Part shown: in pieces, positions 29,950 through 45,300 of the stretch | Layout: each line of letters begins with the position of its first letter | How positions within the stretch are numbered: position 1 is the stretch's first letter | Origin: Megascapheus bottae | Lineage: Eukaryota > Chordata > Mammalia > Rodentia > Geomyidae | Direction: 5' to 3' | Length of the DNA: 64,000 nt | Assembly (NCBI GenBank): GCA_024803745.1 | Contig: JANJXV010000196.1 | Span: 570,501 to 634,500 of the forward strand | Notes under the pieces: model-generated | Told to the model about the DNA's origin: nothing | Database searches by the model: none | The model's input: the letters and a program-made list of their open reading frames with translations, nothing else | Position numbers and translations under genes: made by a program

Positions 29950-31260
29950 GGACAAGTACAGGCAGACCCAGGGAAGTGGCGGCAGACCCAGGGAAGTACA
30001 GACATACACAGAGGAAGTGCAGGCAGACCCAGGGAAGTACAGACATACACAGGGAAGTACAGACAGACACAGGGAAGTACAGACGTACACAGGGAAGTAC
30101 AGACAGACACAGGGAAGTACAGACAGACACAGGGAAGTACAGACATACACAGAGGAAGTGCAGGCAGACCCAGGGAAGTGCAGACATACACAGGGAAGTG
30201 CAGACAGACACAGGGAAGTACAGACGTACACAGGGAAGTACAGACAGACACAGGGAAGTACAGACAGACACAGGGAAGTACAGACATACACAGGGAAGTA
30301 CAGGCATACACAGAGAAGTACAGGCAGACCCAGAGAAGTACAGACATACACCAGGAAGTACAGGCATACACAGGGAAGTACAGGCATACACAGGGAAGTA
30401 CAGACAGACACAGGGAAGTACAGACACACACAGGGAAGTACAGGCAGACCCAGGGAAGTACAGGCAGACCCAGGGAAGTACAGACATATACAGGGAAGTA
30501 CAGGCATACACAGGGAAGTACAGGCATACACAGGGAAGTACAGGCATACACAGGGAAGTACAGGCAGACCCAGGGAAGTACAGACAAACACAGGGAAGTA
30601 CCGGCAGACACAGGGAAGTACAGACATACACAGGGAAGTACAGACAGACACAGGGAAGTACAGGCAGACCCAGGGAAGTACAGACAAACACAGGGAAGTA
30701 CCGGCAGACACAGGGAAGTACAGACATACACAGGGAAGTACAGACAGACACAGGGAAGTACAGACACACACAGGGAAGTACAGGCAGACCCAGGGAAGTA
30801 CAGGCAGACCCAGGGAAGTACAGACATATACAGGGAAGTACAGGCAGACACAGGGAAGTACAGGCAGACCCAGGGAAGTACAGACATACACAGGGAAGTA
30901 CAGACATACACAGGGAAGTACAGACATACACAGGGAAGTACAGACAGACACAGGGAAGTACAGACACACACAGGGAAGTACAGACATACACAGGGAAGTA
31001 CAGACACACACAGGGAAGGACAGACATACACAGAGGAAGTGCAGGCAGACCCAGGGAAGTACAGACACACACAGGGAAGAACAGACATACACAGGGAAGT
31101 ACAGGCATACACAGGGAAGTACAGACAGACACAGGGAAGTACAGACATACACAGAGGAAGTACAGGCAGACATAGGGAAATATAGACAGATACAGGGAAC
31201 AATAGATAGATCCAGGGAAGTACAGGCAGACACAAGGAATTAGAGACAGATACAGGGAAG
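29950..31260. repeat. 20-bp minisatellite (about 60 copies) in the upstream intergenic region
   Basis: The plus-strand unit is GGGAAGTACAGACATACACA with variants GACAGACACA and GGCAGACCCA. The period is strictly 20 bp apart from 21-bp AGAGGAAGTGC copies. From about 31.15 kb the units decay and lose phase, and degenerate fragments continue to about 31.59 kb. Long frames over it on both strands are artefacts. Confidence 0.97.
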
Positions 31261-31603
31261 ATTAGACAGACACAGGGAAGTACAGGCAGACAGGAAATAG
31301 ACATATGAAGTAAAGACAAACATAGACTCTGTACAAGTAGACAAGGAAGTACAGATAGACACAGGAAATACAGGCACGTAAGTATAGACAGACTCAGGGA
31401 AGTATGGACTGACATAGGAAATACAGACAGGCATAGACGCTACAGGCAGAAAAGGAAGTACAGACAGATACAGGGAAGTATGGACAGTCGTGAAGGGTGG
31501 AGAGAGAGAAGTACAGGCAGATACAGGAAGTACAGTAACACAGGGAAGTACGGCAGGTATAGGAAGTATAGGCAGACACAGGGAAGTGGGCCAAAGAAGT
31601 CCT

Positions 31604-31745
31604 GCAGCTCCCCAGACCCACGCCCTGGTCTCGGCTCCCCAGACCCACGTCCTGGTCTCGGCTCCCCAGACCCACGTCCTGGTCTCGGCTCCCCAGACCC
31701 ACGTCCTGGTCTCAGCTCCCCAGACCCACGTCCTGGTCTCTGGTT
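31604..31745. repeat. 27-bp tandem repeat (five copies)
   Basis: The unit contains GCTCCCCAGACCCACGTCCT followed by GGTCTCG. Copies are almost identical. Confidence 0.93.
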
Positions 31746-32914
31746 CTGCTCCTGACCAGCTTCCTGGGAGGACAGCTGTACATCATGCCTGTTCCTAGGC
31801 ACAGCCCCTGCTGTGCTGCTGGGGTTCCACATTTCCCATCAAACCCTGGAAGCCCCTGTAACACCCTGTCGTGTGGGGAAGGGGTCTTATCCCACAGCCC
31901 CAGCCCCAGGGAGCTAAAGGCCAGGGTAAAACACAGCAGAATTCCTGCTGAAAAAATCATGGTTGAAACGCCAATAGGTCTGAGACCCTCAAGGGGAGAG
32001 GTCATCCACTCCTGCTCTGGGTTCTGCATGGTGACAGTCCCTGCCCTGGGAAGACTCCCCTCCCCCACAAAAACACCAGCCTCAGCAGCAGGCCCGGGGA
32101 ACCGCACTTCTGGTGATGCAGGGGAGAAGGGGGCCGGGAGGGGGCCTAGCGCCCCACCACAGAGTTCAGGATGGCTGCCGGGCCCAGGGTGTGCTGTCAC
32201 GATGGCTGCCGGGCCCGGGTGTGCTGTGGTGTGGTGACTGAGCCTCTTCAAGGAAGGCCCCGTGGGTCCCCCTCCCTGGGTGTCAGGTGTACAGCCTGGA
32301 GTTCAAGGAGTACCAGGCCATGTGGCCATCTGGCCAGCCTGTAGGGAGTGACAGTGAACCTGAGGGGCAGAGCAGGCAGCAATAACCTGCCAGTAGGGTA
32401 AGAAAATGGCAGGCCTTGAGGCCCCACGCTGGCAGGGTACTGTCCACCCCAGGATCAGCTGCCTGCTGAGGCCCCAGACAAGCAAACCCACCCCTGGCCC
32501 TGAGGAGGTGGAGGGGGCCAGTGGGGGTGGGACAGCATGATGCTTCCATCTGCCCCCAGGGTGGGGGAATCTGCCTCCCCAGCCTCCTCCTTCCCACCAG
32601 GCTGCCCAAGCTGCAGACAGGATGCTGAGTGACCAAGCTGTGTTCTGGAGGCCAGTGTGGTGGGCATGGGCGCCATCTGCTGACCATCCAGGATGCCTGC
32701 TGCTAGTCAGGGAGTGGACAGGCCTCCTTAGGCTTCTAGCCATGAGGGTGCCTGGCTCCAGGGGGTAGCCAGGAGCTGAGAGGCTGGTGTGGTCTCCACA
32801 GCTGCACCGCCAGTTGGGGGACCTTCCTGCCCGAAGCCGGCCTCTGTCTGGTAGGCCACAGGTCAGCAGTCAGCTGGCCTGGCCCTGGACAGAATAGACG
32901 GGCAGAGGGTGGGA
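31746..32914. other. Intergenic stretch, no gene recognised
   Basis: Unique sequence. The only internal repeat seen is a doubled GATGGCTGCCGGGCCC near 32171-32220. Confidence 0.5.
32669..32683 (-). promoter_or_regulatory. CTCF-like site near the satellite edge
   Basis: The minus-strand sequence TCAGCAGATGGCGCC matches CCASYAGRKGGCRSY at 14 of 15 positions by my count. It lies about 0.7 kb from the start of the satellite and has the same orientation as the site at 24.5 kb. Confidence 0.45.
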
Positions 32915-33110
32915 GCCTGGGGTCTGAGGATTAAGGTACAAAGCCAGCCCAGGCAGACAAGTCTGAAACACTCCTACCTCCATTGAACTAGCAAAACCAG
33001 AGGTGGGGGCATGATTCAAGTGCCCGATTGAGAGAAAAAGGGAAAAAAAAGCTAAGCAAGAGGCCCTGAGCTCAAACAAGCTCCAGTAGCGGCTTCCACA
33101 CACAAATAGA
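32915..33110 (+). repeat. Diverged SINE next to the satellite
   Basis: AAAGCCAGCCCAGGCAGACA, then ACACTCCTACCTCCATTGAAC and CCCTGAGCTCAAACAAGCTC follow the order of the SINE at 25.2 kb but are strongly diverged. Confidence 0.6.
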
Positions 33111-33396
33111 GGGGGCAGCTTCAGTTCTGGTCACCTGACCTACCTGTCCTGCCCACCCTCTACCCAGCTCTCCAAAAGTTTCTAACCAGTTGGTCGAGGC
33201 TAAGAGCCACTGTGAACAGAGGAAATTAGCCCTGGATCCTCGCCTGAGCACTCTGTGGAGGACAACGGGGACAGTGGATCAGGGGCCCAGTGCCAGGCCA
33301 CATGGCTCTAGGGCTGTCCTAGCCAGCTAGGCACCAGTGGGATCCCTAGGACCACAGCCAAGATCCAGCTGGTGGTGGTGATGCCCCCACGCCCCC

Positions 33397-36300
33397 GTGA
33401 CACAATGAACACGGGGATGACGTAGTACACACGGGGATGACACAGTATACACAGGGATGACGCAGTACACACAGGATGACACAGTACACACGGGGATGAC
33501 ACAGTACACACGGGGATGACACAGTACACACGGGGATGACACAGTATACACGGGGATGACACAGTACACACAGGATGACACAGTGCACACGGGGATGACA
33601 CAATACACACGGGGATGACAGAGTACACACGGGGATGACACAGTACACACGGGGATGACACAGTACACACGGGGATGACACAGTATACACAGGGATGACA
33701 CAGTATACACGGGATGACACAGTATACACAGGATGACACAGTACACACAGGATGACACAGTGCACACGGGGATGACACAATACACACGGGGATGACAGAG
33801 TACACACGGGGATGACACAGTACACACGGGGATGACACAGTACACACGGGGATGACACAGTATACACAGGGATGACACAGTATACACGGGATGACACAGT
33901 ATACACAGGATGACACAGTACACACAGGATGACACAGTGCACACGGGGATGACACAGTACACACGGGGATGACACAGTACACACAGGATGACACAGAACA
34001 CACAGGGGATGACACAGTACACACGGGATGACACAGTACACACAGGGATGACACAGTACACACAGGATGACACAGTATACACGGGATGACACAGTACACA
34101 CAGGATGACACAGTGCACACGGGGATGACACAGTACACACGGGATGACACAGTGCACACGGGGATGACACAGTACACACGGGGATGACACAGTATACACG
34201 GGATGACACAGTACACACGGGATGACACAGTGCACACGGGGATGACACAGTACACACGGGGATGACACAGTATACACGGGATGACACAGTACACACGGGA
34301 TGACAGAGTGCACACGGCGATGACACAGTACACGCGGGGATGACACAGTACACGCGGAGATGACACAGTACACACAGAGATGACACAGTACACACGGGGA
34401 TGACACAGTGCACACGGGATGACACAGTACACACGGGGATGACACAGTGCACACGGGATGACACAGTGCACACGGGGATGACACAGTACACACGGGATGA
34501 CACAGTACACACGGGGATGACACAGTACACACGGGGATGACACAGTACACACAGGATGACACAGTACACACGGGATGACACAGTACACACAGGATGACAC
34601 AGTACACACGGGGATGACACAGTACACACAGGATGACACAGTACACACGGGGATGACACAGTGCACACGGGGATGACACATTACACACGGGGATGACACA
34701 GTACACATAGGATGACACAGTACACACGGGGATGACACAGTGCACACGGGGATGACACAGTGCACACGGGGATGACACAGTGCACACGGGGATGACACAG
34801 TACACAGGATGACACAGTACACACAGGGATGACACAGTACACACGGGGATGACACAGTACACACAGGATGACACAGTACACACGGGGATGACACAGTACA
34901 CACAGGATGACCCAGTACACACGGGATGACACAGTACACACGGGGATGACACAGTGCACACGGGGATGACACAGTGCACACGGGGATGACCCAGTACACA
35001 CAGGATGACCCAGTACACACGGGATGACACAGTGCACACGGGGATGACACAGTACACACGGGGATGACACAGTGCACACGGGGATGACACAGTATACACG
35101 GGATGACACAGTACACACGGGATGACACAGTACACACGGGGATGACACAGTGCACACGGGGATGACACAGTGCACACGGGGATGACACAGTACACACAGG
35201 ATGACACAGTACACACGGGGATGACACAGTAAACACGGGATGACACAGTACACACAGGAATGACACAGTACACACGGGGATGACACAGTACACACAGGAT
35301 GACACAGTACACACAGGGATGACACAGTACACACGGGATGACACAGTGCACACGGGGATGACACAGTGCACACGGGGATGACACAGTACACACAGGATGA
35401 CACAGTACACACGGGATGACACAGTACACACGGGATGACACAGTACACACGGGGATGACACAGTACATACAGGATGACACAGTACACACGGGGATGACAC
35501 AGTACACACGGGGATGACACAGTACACACGGGGATGACACAGTACACACAGGATGACACAGTGCACACGGGGATGACACAGTGCACACGGGGATGACACA
35601 GTACACACGGGGATGACACAGTACACACGGGGATGACACAGTACACACAGGATGACACAGTGCACACGGGGATGACACAGTACACACGGGGATGACACAG
35701 TACACACGGGGATGACACAGTGCACACGGGGATGACACAGTACACACAGGATGACACAGTGCACACAGGATGACACAGTACACACAGGATGACACAGTAC
35801 ACACAGGATGACACAGTACACACGGGATGACACAGTACACACAGGATGACACAGTACACACGGGATGACACAGTACACACGGGGATGACACAGTACACAC
35901 AGGATGACACAGTACACACAGGATGACACAGTGCACACGGGGATGACACAGTACACATAGGGATGACACAGTACACACAGGATGACACAGTACACACAGG
36001 ATGACAAAGTACACACAGGGATGACACAGTACACACAGGATGACACAGTACACACGGGATGACACAGTACACACAGGATGACACAGTACACACGGGATGA
36101 CACAGTACACACGGGGATGACACAGTACACACGGGGATGACACAGTACACACGGGATGACACAGTACACACAGGATGACACAGTACACACGGGGATGACA
36201 CAGTGCACACGGGGATGACACAGTACACACGGGATGACACAGTACACACGGGATGACACAGTACACACGGGGATGACACAGTACACACAGGATGACACAG

Positions 36301-39300
36301 TACACACGGGGATGACACAGTACACACAGGATGACACAGTACACACAGGATGACACAGTACACACGGGGATGACACAGTACACACGGGGATGACACAGTA
36401 CACACGGGGATGACACAGTACACACGGGGATGACACAGTACACACGGGGATGACACAGTACACACGGGGATGACACAGTACACACAGGATGACACAGTAC
36501 ACACAGGATGACACAGTGCACACGGGGATGACACAGTACACACAGGATGACACAGTACACACGGGGATGACACAGTACACACGGGGATGACACAGTACAC
36601 ACGGGGATGACACAGTACACACAGGATGACACAGTACACACGGGGATGACACAGTACACACGGGGATGACACAGTACACATAGGATGACACAGTGCACAC
36701 GGGGATGACACAGTACACACGGGGATGACACAGTACACACGGGGATGACACAGTACACACAGGATGACACAGTACACACGGGGATGACACAGTGCACACG
36801 GGGATGACACAGTACACACGGGATGACACAGTACACACAGGATGACACAGTACACACGGGGATGACACAGTACACACGGGGATGACACAGTGCACACGGG
36901 GATGACACAGTACACACAGGATGACACAGTACACACGGGATGACACAGTGCACACGGGGATGACACAGTACACACAGGATGACACAGTACACACGGGATG
37001 ACACAGTGCACACGGGGATGACACAGTACACACAGGATGACACAGTACACATAGGGATGACACAGTACACATAGGGATGACACAGTGCACACAGGATGAC
37101 ACAGTACACACAGGATGACACAGTACACACAGGATGACACAGTACACACGGGATGACACAGTACACATAGGGATGACACAGTGCACACAGGATGACACAG
37201 TACACACAGGATGACACAGTACACACAGGATGACACAGTACACACGGGGATGACACAGTGCACACAGGATGACACAGTACACACGGGGATGACACAGTAC
37301 ACACAGGATGACACAGTACACACAGGATGACACAGTACACACGGGGATGACACAGTGCACACAGGATGACACAGTACACACGGGGATGACACAGTACACA
37401 CAGGATGACACAGTGCACACGGGGATGACACAGTACACACGGGGATGACACAGCGCACACGGGGATGACACAGTACACACGGGGATGACACAGCGCACAC
37501 GGGGATGACACAGTACACACAGGATGACACAGTACACACGGGGATGACACAGTACACACAGGATGACACAGTACACACAGGATGACACAGTACACACGGG
37601 GATGACACAGAAGACACAGGGATGACACAGTACACACGGGATGACACAGTACACACGGGATGACACAGTACACACAGGATGACACAGTGCACACGGGGAT
37701 GACACAGTACACACGGGATGGCACAGTACACACGGGGATGACACAGTGCACACGGGGATGACACAGTACACACGGGGATGACACAGTACACACGGGGATG
37801 ACACAGTGCACACGGGGATGACACAGTACACACAGGACGACACAGTACACACGGGGATGACACAGTACACACAGGATGACACAGTACACACGGGGATGAC
37901 ACAGTACACACGGGATGACACAGTACACATAGGATGACACAGTGCACACGGGGATGACACAGTACACACGGGGATGACACAGTACACACGGGGATGACAC
38001 AGTACACACAGGATGACACAGTACACACGGGGATGACACAGTACACACAGGATGACACAGTGCACACGGGGATGACACAGTACACACGGGGATGACACAG
38101 TACACACAGGATGACACAGTACACACGGGGATGACACAGTACACACAGGATGACACAGTACACACGGGATGACACAGTACACACGGGGATGACACAGCGC
38201 ACACGGGGATGACACAGTACACACGGGGATGACACAGCGCACACGGGGATGACACAGTACACAGGATGACACAGTGCACACGGGGATGACACAGTACACA
38301 CGGGGATGACACAGTACACACGGGGATGACACAGTACACACGGGGATGACACAGTGCACACGGGGATGACACAGTACACACAGGGATGACACAGTACACA
38401 CGGGGATGACACAGTACACACGGGGATGACACAGTACACACGGGGATGACACAGTGCACACGGGGATGACACAGTACACACAGGATGACACAGTGCACAC
38501 AGGGGATGACACAGTGCACACGGGGATGACACAGTATACACAGGATGACACAGTACACACGGGGATGACACAGTACACACAGGATGACACAGTACACACA
38601 GGATGACACAGTACACACGGGGATGACACAGTACACACGGGGATGACACAGTACACACAGGATGACACAGTACACACAGGATGACACAGTACACACGGGG
38701 ATGACACAGTACACACGGGGATGACACAGTACACACGGGATGACACAGTACACACGGGGATGACACAGTACACACAGGATGACACAGTGCACACGGGGAT
38801 GACACAGTACACACAGGATGACACAGTGCACACGGGGATGACACAGTACACACGGGGATGACACAGTACACACAGGATGACACAGTACACACGGGGATGA
38901 CACAGTACACACAGGATGACACAGTACACACGGGATGACACAGTACACACGGGGATGACACAGCGCACACGGGGATGACACAGTACACACGGGGATGACA
39001 CAGCGCACACGGGGATGACACAGTACACAGGATGACACAGTGCACACGGGGATGACACAGTACACACGGGGATGACACAGTACACACGGGGATGACACAG
39101 TACACACGGGGATGACACAGTGCACACGGGGATGACACAGTACACACAGGGATGACACAGTACACACGGGGATGACACAGTACACACGGGGATGACACAG
39201 TACACACGGGGATGACACAGTGCACACGGGGATGACACAGTACACACAGGATGACACAGTGCACACAGGGGATGACACAGTGCACACGGGGATGACACAG

Positions 39301-42300
39301 TATACACAGGATGACACAGTACACACGGGGATGACACAGTACACACAGGATGACACAGTACACACAGGATGACACAGTACACACGGGGATGACACAGTAC
39401 ACACGGGGATGACACAGTACACACAGGATGACACAGTACACACAGGATGACACAGTACACACGGGGATGACACAGTACACACGGGGATGACACAGTACAC
39501 ACGGGATGACACAGTACACACGGGGATGACACAGTACACACAGGATGACACAGTGCACACGGGGATGACACAGTACACACAGGATGACACAGTGCACACG
39601 GGGATGACACAGTACACACGGGGATGACACAGTACACACAGGATGACACAGTACACACGGGGATGACACAGTACACACAGGATGACACAGTACACACGGG
39701 ATGACACAGTACACACGGGGATGACACAGCGCACACGGGGATGACACAGTACACACGGGGATGACACAGTACACACAGGATGACACAGTGCACACGGGGA
39801 TGACACAGTACACACAGGATGACACAGTACACACGGGGATGACACAGTACACACAGGATGACACAGTACACACGGGGATGACACAGTACACACGGGGATG
39901 ACACAGTGCACACGGGGATGACACAGTACACACAGGGATGACACAGTACACACGGGGATGACACAGTACACACGGGGATGACACAGTACACACGGGGATG
40001 ACACAGTGCACACGGGGATGACACAGTACACACAGGATGACACAGTGCACACAGGGGATGACACAGTGCACACGGGGATGACACAGTATACACAGGATGA
40101 CACAGTACACACGGGGATGACACAGTACACACAGGATGACACAGTACACACAGGATGACACAGTACACACGGGGATGACACAGTACACACGGGGATGACA
40201 CAGTACACACCGGATGACACAGTACACACAGGATGACACAGTACACACGGGGATGACACAGTACACACGGGGATGACACAGTACACACGGGATGACACAG
40301 TACACACAGGATGACACAGTACACACGGGGATGACACAGTACACACAGGATGACACAGTACACACAGGATGACACAGTGTACACAGGATGACACAGTACA
40401 CACGGGATGACACAGTACACACAGGATGACACAGTACACACGGGGATGACACAGTACACACGGGGATGACACAGTACACACAGGATGACACAGTACACAT
40501 AGGGATGACACAGTGCACACAGGATGACACAGTACACACGGGGATGACACAGTACACACAGGATGACACAGTACACACGGGGATGACACAGTACACACGG
40601 GGATAACACAGTACACACGGGGATGACACAGTACACACGGGGATGACACAGTACACACAGGATGACACAGTACACACGGGGATGACACAGTACACACAGG
40701 ATGACACAGTGCACACGGGGATGACACAGTACACACAGGATGACACAGTGCACACGGGGATGACACAGTACACACGGGGATGACACAGTACACACAGGAT
40801 GACACAGTACACACGGGGATGACACAGTACACACAGGATGACACAGTACACACGGGATGACACAGTACACACGGGGATGACACAGCGCACACGGGGATGA
40901 CACAGTACACACGGGGATGACACAGCGCACACGGGGATGACACAGTACACAGGATGACACAGTGCACACGGGGATGACACAGTACACACGGGGATGACAC
41001 AGTACACACGGGGATGACACAGTACACACGGGGATGACACAGTGCACACGGGGATGACACAGTACACACAGGGATGACACAGTACACACGGGGATGACAC
41101 AGTACACACGGGGATGACACAGTACACACGGGGATGACACAGTGCACACGGGGATGACACAGTACACACAGGATGACACAGTGCACACAGGGGATGACAC
41201 AGTGCACACGGGGATGACACAGTATACACAGGATGACACAGTACACACGGGGATGACACAGTACACACAGGATGACACAGTACACACAGGATGACACAGT
41301 ACACACGGGGATGACACAGTACACACGGGGATGACACAGTACACACAGGATGACACAGTACACACAGGATGACACAGTACACACGGGGATGACACAGTAC
41401 ACACGGGGATGACACAGTACACACGGGATGACACAGTACACACGGGGATGACACAGTACACACAGGATGACACAGTGCACACGGGGATGACACAGTACAC
41501 ACAGGATGACACAGTGCACACGGGGATGACACAGTACACACGGGGATGACACAGTACACACAGGATGACACAGTACACACGGGGATGACACAGTACACAC
41601 AGGATGACACAGTACACACGGGATGACACAGTACACACGGGGATGACACAGCGCACACGGGGATGACACAGTACACACGGGGATGACACAGTACACACAG
41701 GATGACACAGTGCACACGGGGATGACACAGTACACACAGGATGACACAGTACACACGGGGATGACACAGTACACACAGGATGACACAGTACACACGGGGA
41801 TGACACAGTACACACGGGGATGACACAGTGCACACGGGGATGACACAGTACACACAGGGATGACACAGTACACACGGGGATGACACAGTACACACGGGGA
41901 TGACACAGTACACACGGGGATGACACAGTGCACACGGGGATGACACAGTACACACAGGATGACACAGTGCACACAGGGGATGACACAGTGCACACGGGGA
42001 TGACACAGTATACACAGGATGACACAGTACACACGGGGATGACACAGTACACACAGGATGACACAGTACACACAGGATGACACAGTACACACGGGGATGA
42101 CACAGTACACACGGGGATGACACAGTACACACAGGATGACACAGTACACACAGGATGACACAGTACACACGGGGATGACACAGTACACACGGGGATGACA
42201 CAGTACACACGGGATGACACAGTACACACAGGATGACACAGTACACACGGGGATGACACAGTACACACAGGATGACACAGTACACACAGGATGACACAGT

Positions 42301-45300
42301 GTACACAGGATGACACAGTACACACGGGATGACACAGTACACACAGGATGACACAGTACACACGGGGATGACACAGTACACACGGGGATGACACAGTACA
42401 CACAGGATGACACAGTACACATAGGGATGACACAGTGCACACAGGATGACACAGTACACACGGGGATGACACAGTACACACAGGATGACACAGTACACAC
42501 GGGGATGACACAGTACACACGGGGATAACACAGTACACACGGGGATGACACAGTACACACGGGGATGACACAGTACACACAGGATGACACAGTACACACG
42601 GGGATGACACAGTACACACAGGATGACACAGTACACACAGGATGACACAGTACACACGGGGATGACACAGTACACACAGGATGACACAGTACACACAGGA
42701 TGACACAGTACACACGGGGATGACACAGTACACACAGGATGACACAGTACACACGGGGATGACACAGTACACACAGGATGACACAGTACACACAGGATGA
42801 CACAGTACACACGGGGATGACACAGTACACACAGGATGACACAGTACACACAGGATGACACAGTACACACGGGGATGACACAGTACACACAGGATGACAC
42901 AGTACACACGGGGATGACACAGTACACACAGGATGACACAGTGCACACGGGGATGACACAGTACACACGGGGATGACACAGTACACACGGGGATGACACA
43001 GTACACACAGGATGACACAGTACACACAGGATGACACAGTACACACGGGGATGACACAGTACACACGGGGATGACACAGTACACACAGGATGACACAGTA
43101 CACACAGGATGACACAGTACACACGGGGATGACACAGTACACACGGGGATGACACAGTACACACGGGATGACACAGTACACACAGGATGACACAGTACAC
43201 ACGGGGATGACACAGTACACACAGGATGACACAGTACACACAGGATGACACAGTGTACACAGGATGACACAGTACACACGGGATGACACAGTACACACAG
43301 GATGACACAGTACACACGGGGATGACACAGTACACACGGGGATGACACAGTACACACAGGATGACACAGTACACATAGGGATGACACAGTGCACACAGGA
43401 TGACACAGTACACACGGGGATGACACAGTACACACAGGATGACACAGTACACACGGGGATGACACAGTACACACGAGGATAACACAGTACACACGGGGAT
43501 GACACAGTACACACGGGGATGACACAGTACACACGGGGATGACACAGTACACACGGGGATGACACAGTACACACAGGTTGACACAGTGCACACGGGGATG
43601 ACACAGTACACACGGGATGACACAGTACACACGGGGATGACACAGTACACACAGGGATGACACAGTACACACGGGGATGACACAGTACACACGGGGATGA
43701 CACAGTGCACACGGGGATGACACAGTACACACAGGATGACACAGTACACACGGGGATGACACAGTACACACAGGATGACACAGTACACACAGGATGACAC
43801 AGTACACACGGGGATGACACAGTACACACAGGATGACACAGTACACACAGGATGACACAGTACACACGGGGATGACACAGTACACACAGGATGACACAGT
43901 ACACACGGGGATGACACAGTACACACAGGATGACACAGTACACACAGGATGACACAGTACACACGGGGATGACACAGTACACACAGGATGACACAGTACA
44001 CACAGGATGACACAGTACACACGGGGATGACACAGTACACACGGGGATGACACAGTACACACAGGATGACACAGTACACATAGGGATGACACAGTGCACA
44101 CAGGATGACACAGTACACACGGGGATGACACAGTACACACAGGATGACACAGTACACACGGGGATGACACAGTACACACGGGGATGACACAGTACACATA
44201 GGATGACACAGTGCACACGGGGATGACACAGTACACACGGGGATGACACAGTACACACGGGGATGACACAGTACACACGGGGATGACACAGTACACAGGA
44301 TGACACAGTGCACACGGGGATGACACAGTACACACGGGGATGACACAGTACACACGGGGATGACACAGTGCACACGGGGATGACACAGTACACACAGGAT
44401 GACACAGTGCACACAGGGATGACACAGTGCACACGGGATGACACAGTACACACGGGGATGACACAGTACACACAGGGATGACACAGTACACACAGGATGA
44501 CACAGTGCACACGGGGATGACACAGTACACACGGGGATGACACAGTACACACGGGGATGACACAGTGCACACGGGGATGACACAGTACACACAGGATGAC
44601 ACAGTGCACACGGGGATGACACAGTGCACACGGGATGACACAGTACACACGGGGATGACACAGTACACACGGGATGACACAGTACACACGGGATGACACA
44701 GTACACACGGGATGACACAGTACACACGGGGATGACACAGTGCACACGGGGATGACACAGTACACAGGGGATGACACAGTACACACGGGATGACACAGTA
44801 CACACGGGATGACACAGTGCACACGGGATGACACAGTGCACACGGGGATGACACAGTACACACGGGGATGACACAGTACACACGGGGATGACACAGTACA
44901 CACGGGGATGACACAGTACACACGGGGATGACACAGTACACACAGGATGACACAGTACACACAGGATGACACAGTACACACAGGATGACACAGTGCACAC
45001 GGGATGACACAGTACACACGGGATGACACAGTGCACACGGGGATGACACAGTACACACGGGGATGACACAGTACACACGGGGATGACACAGTACACACAT
45101 GGATGACACAGTACACACGGGGATGACACAGTACACACGGGGATGACACAGTACACATAGGGATGACACAGTACACACAGGATGACACAGTACACACAGG
45201 ATGACACAGTACACACAGGATGACACAGTACACACGGGGATGACACAGTACACACAGGGATGACACAGTGCACACGGGGATGACACAGTACACACAGGAT

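Noticed and set aside
29804..31415. Frames of 400-500 codons with VCLYFP or TGKYRQTQGS repeats
   Set aside because: These are artefacts of the 20-bp minisatellite at 29.95-31.26 kb, open on both strands.
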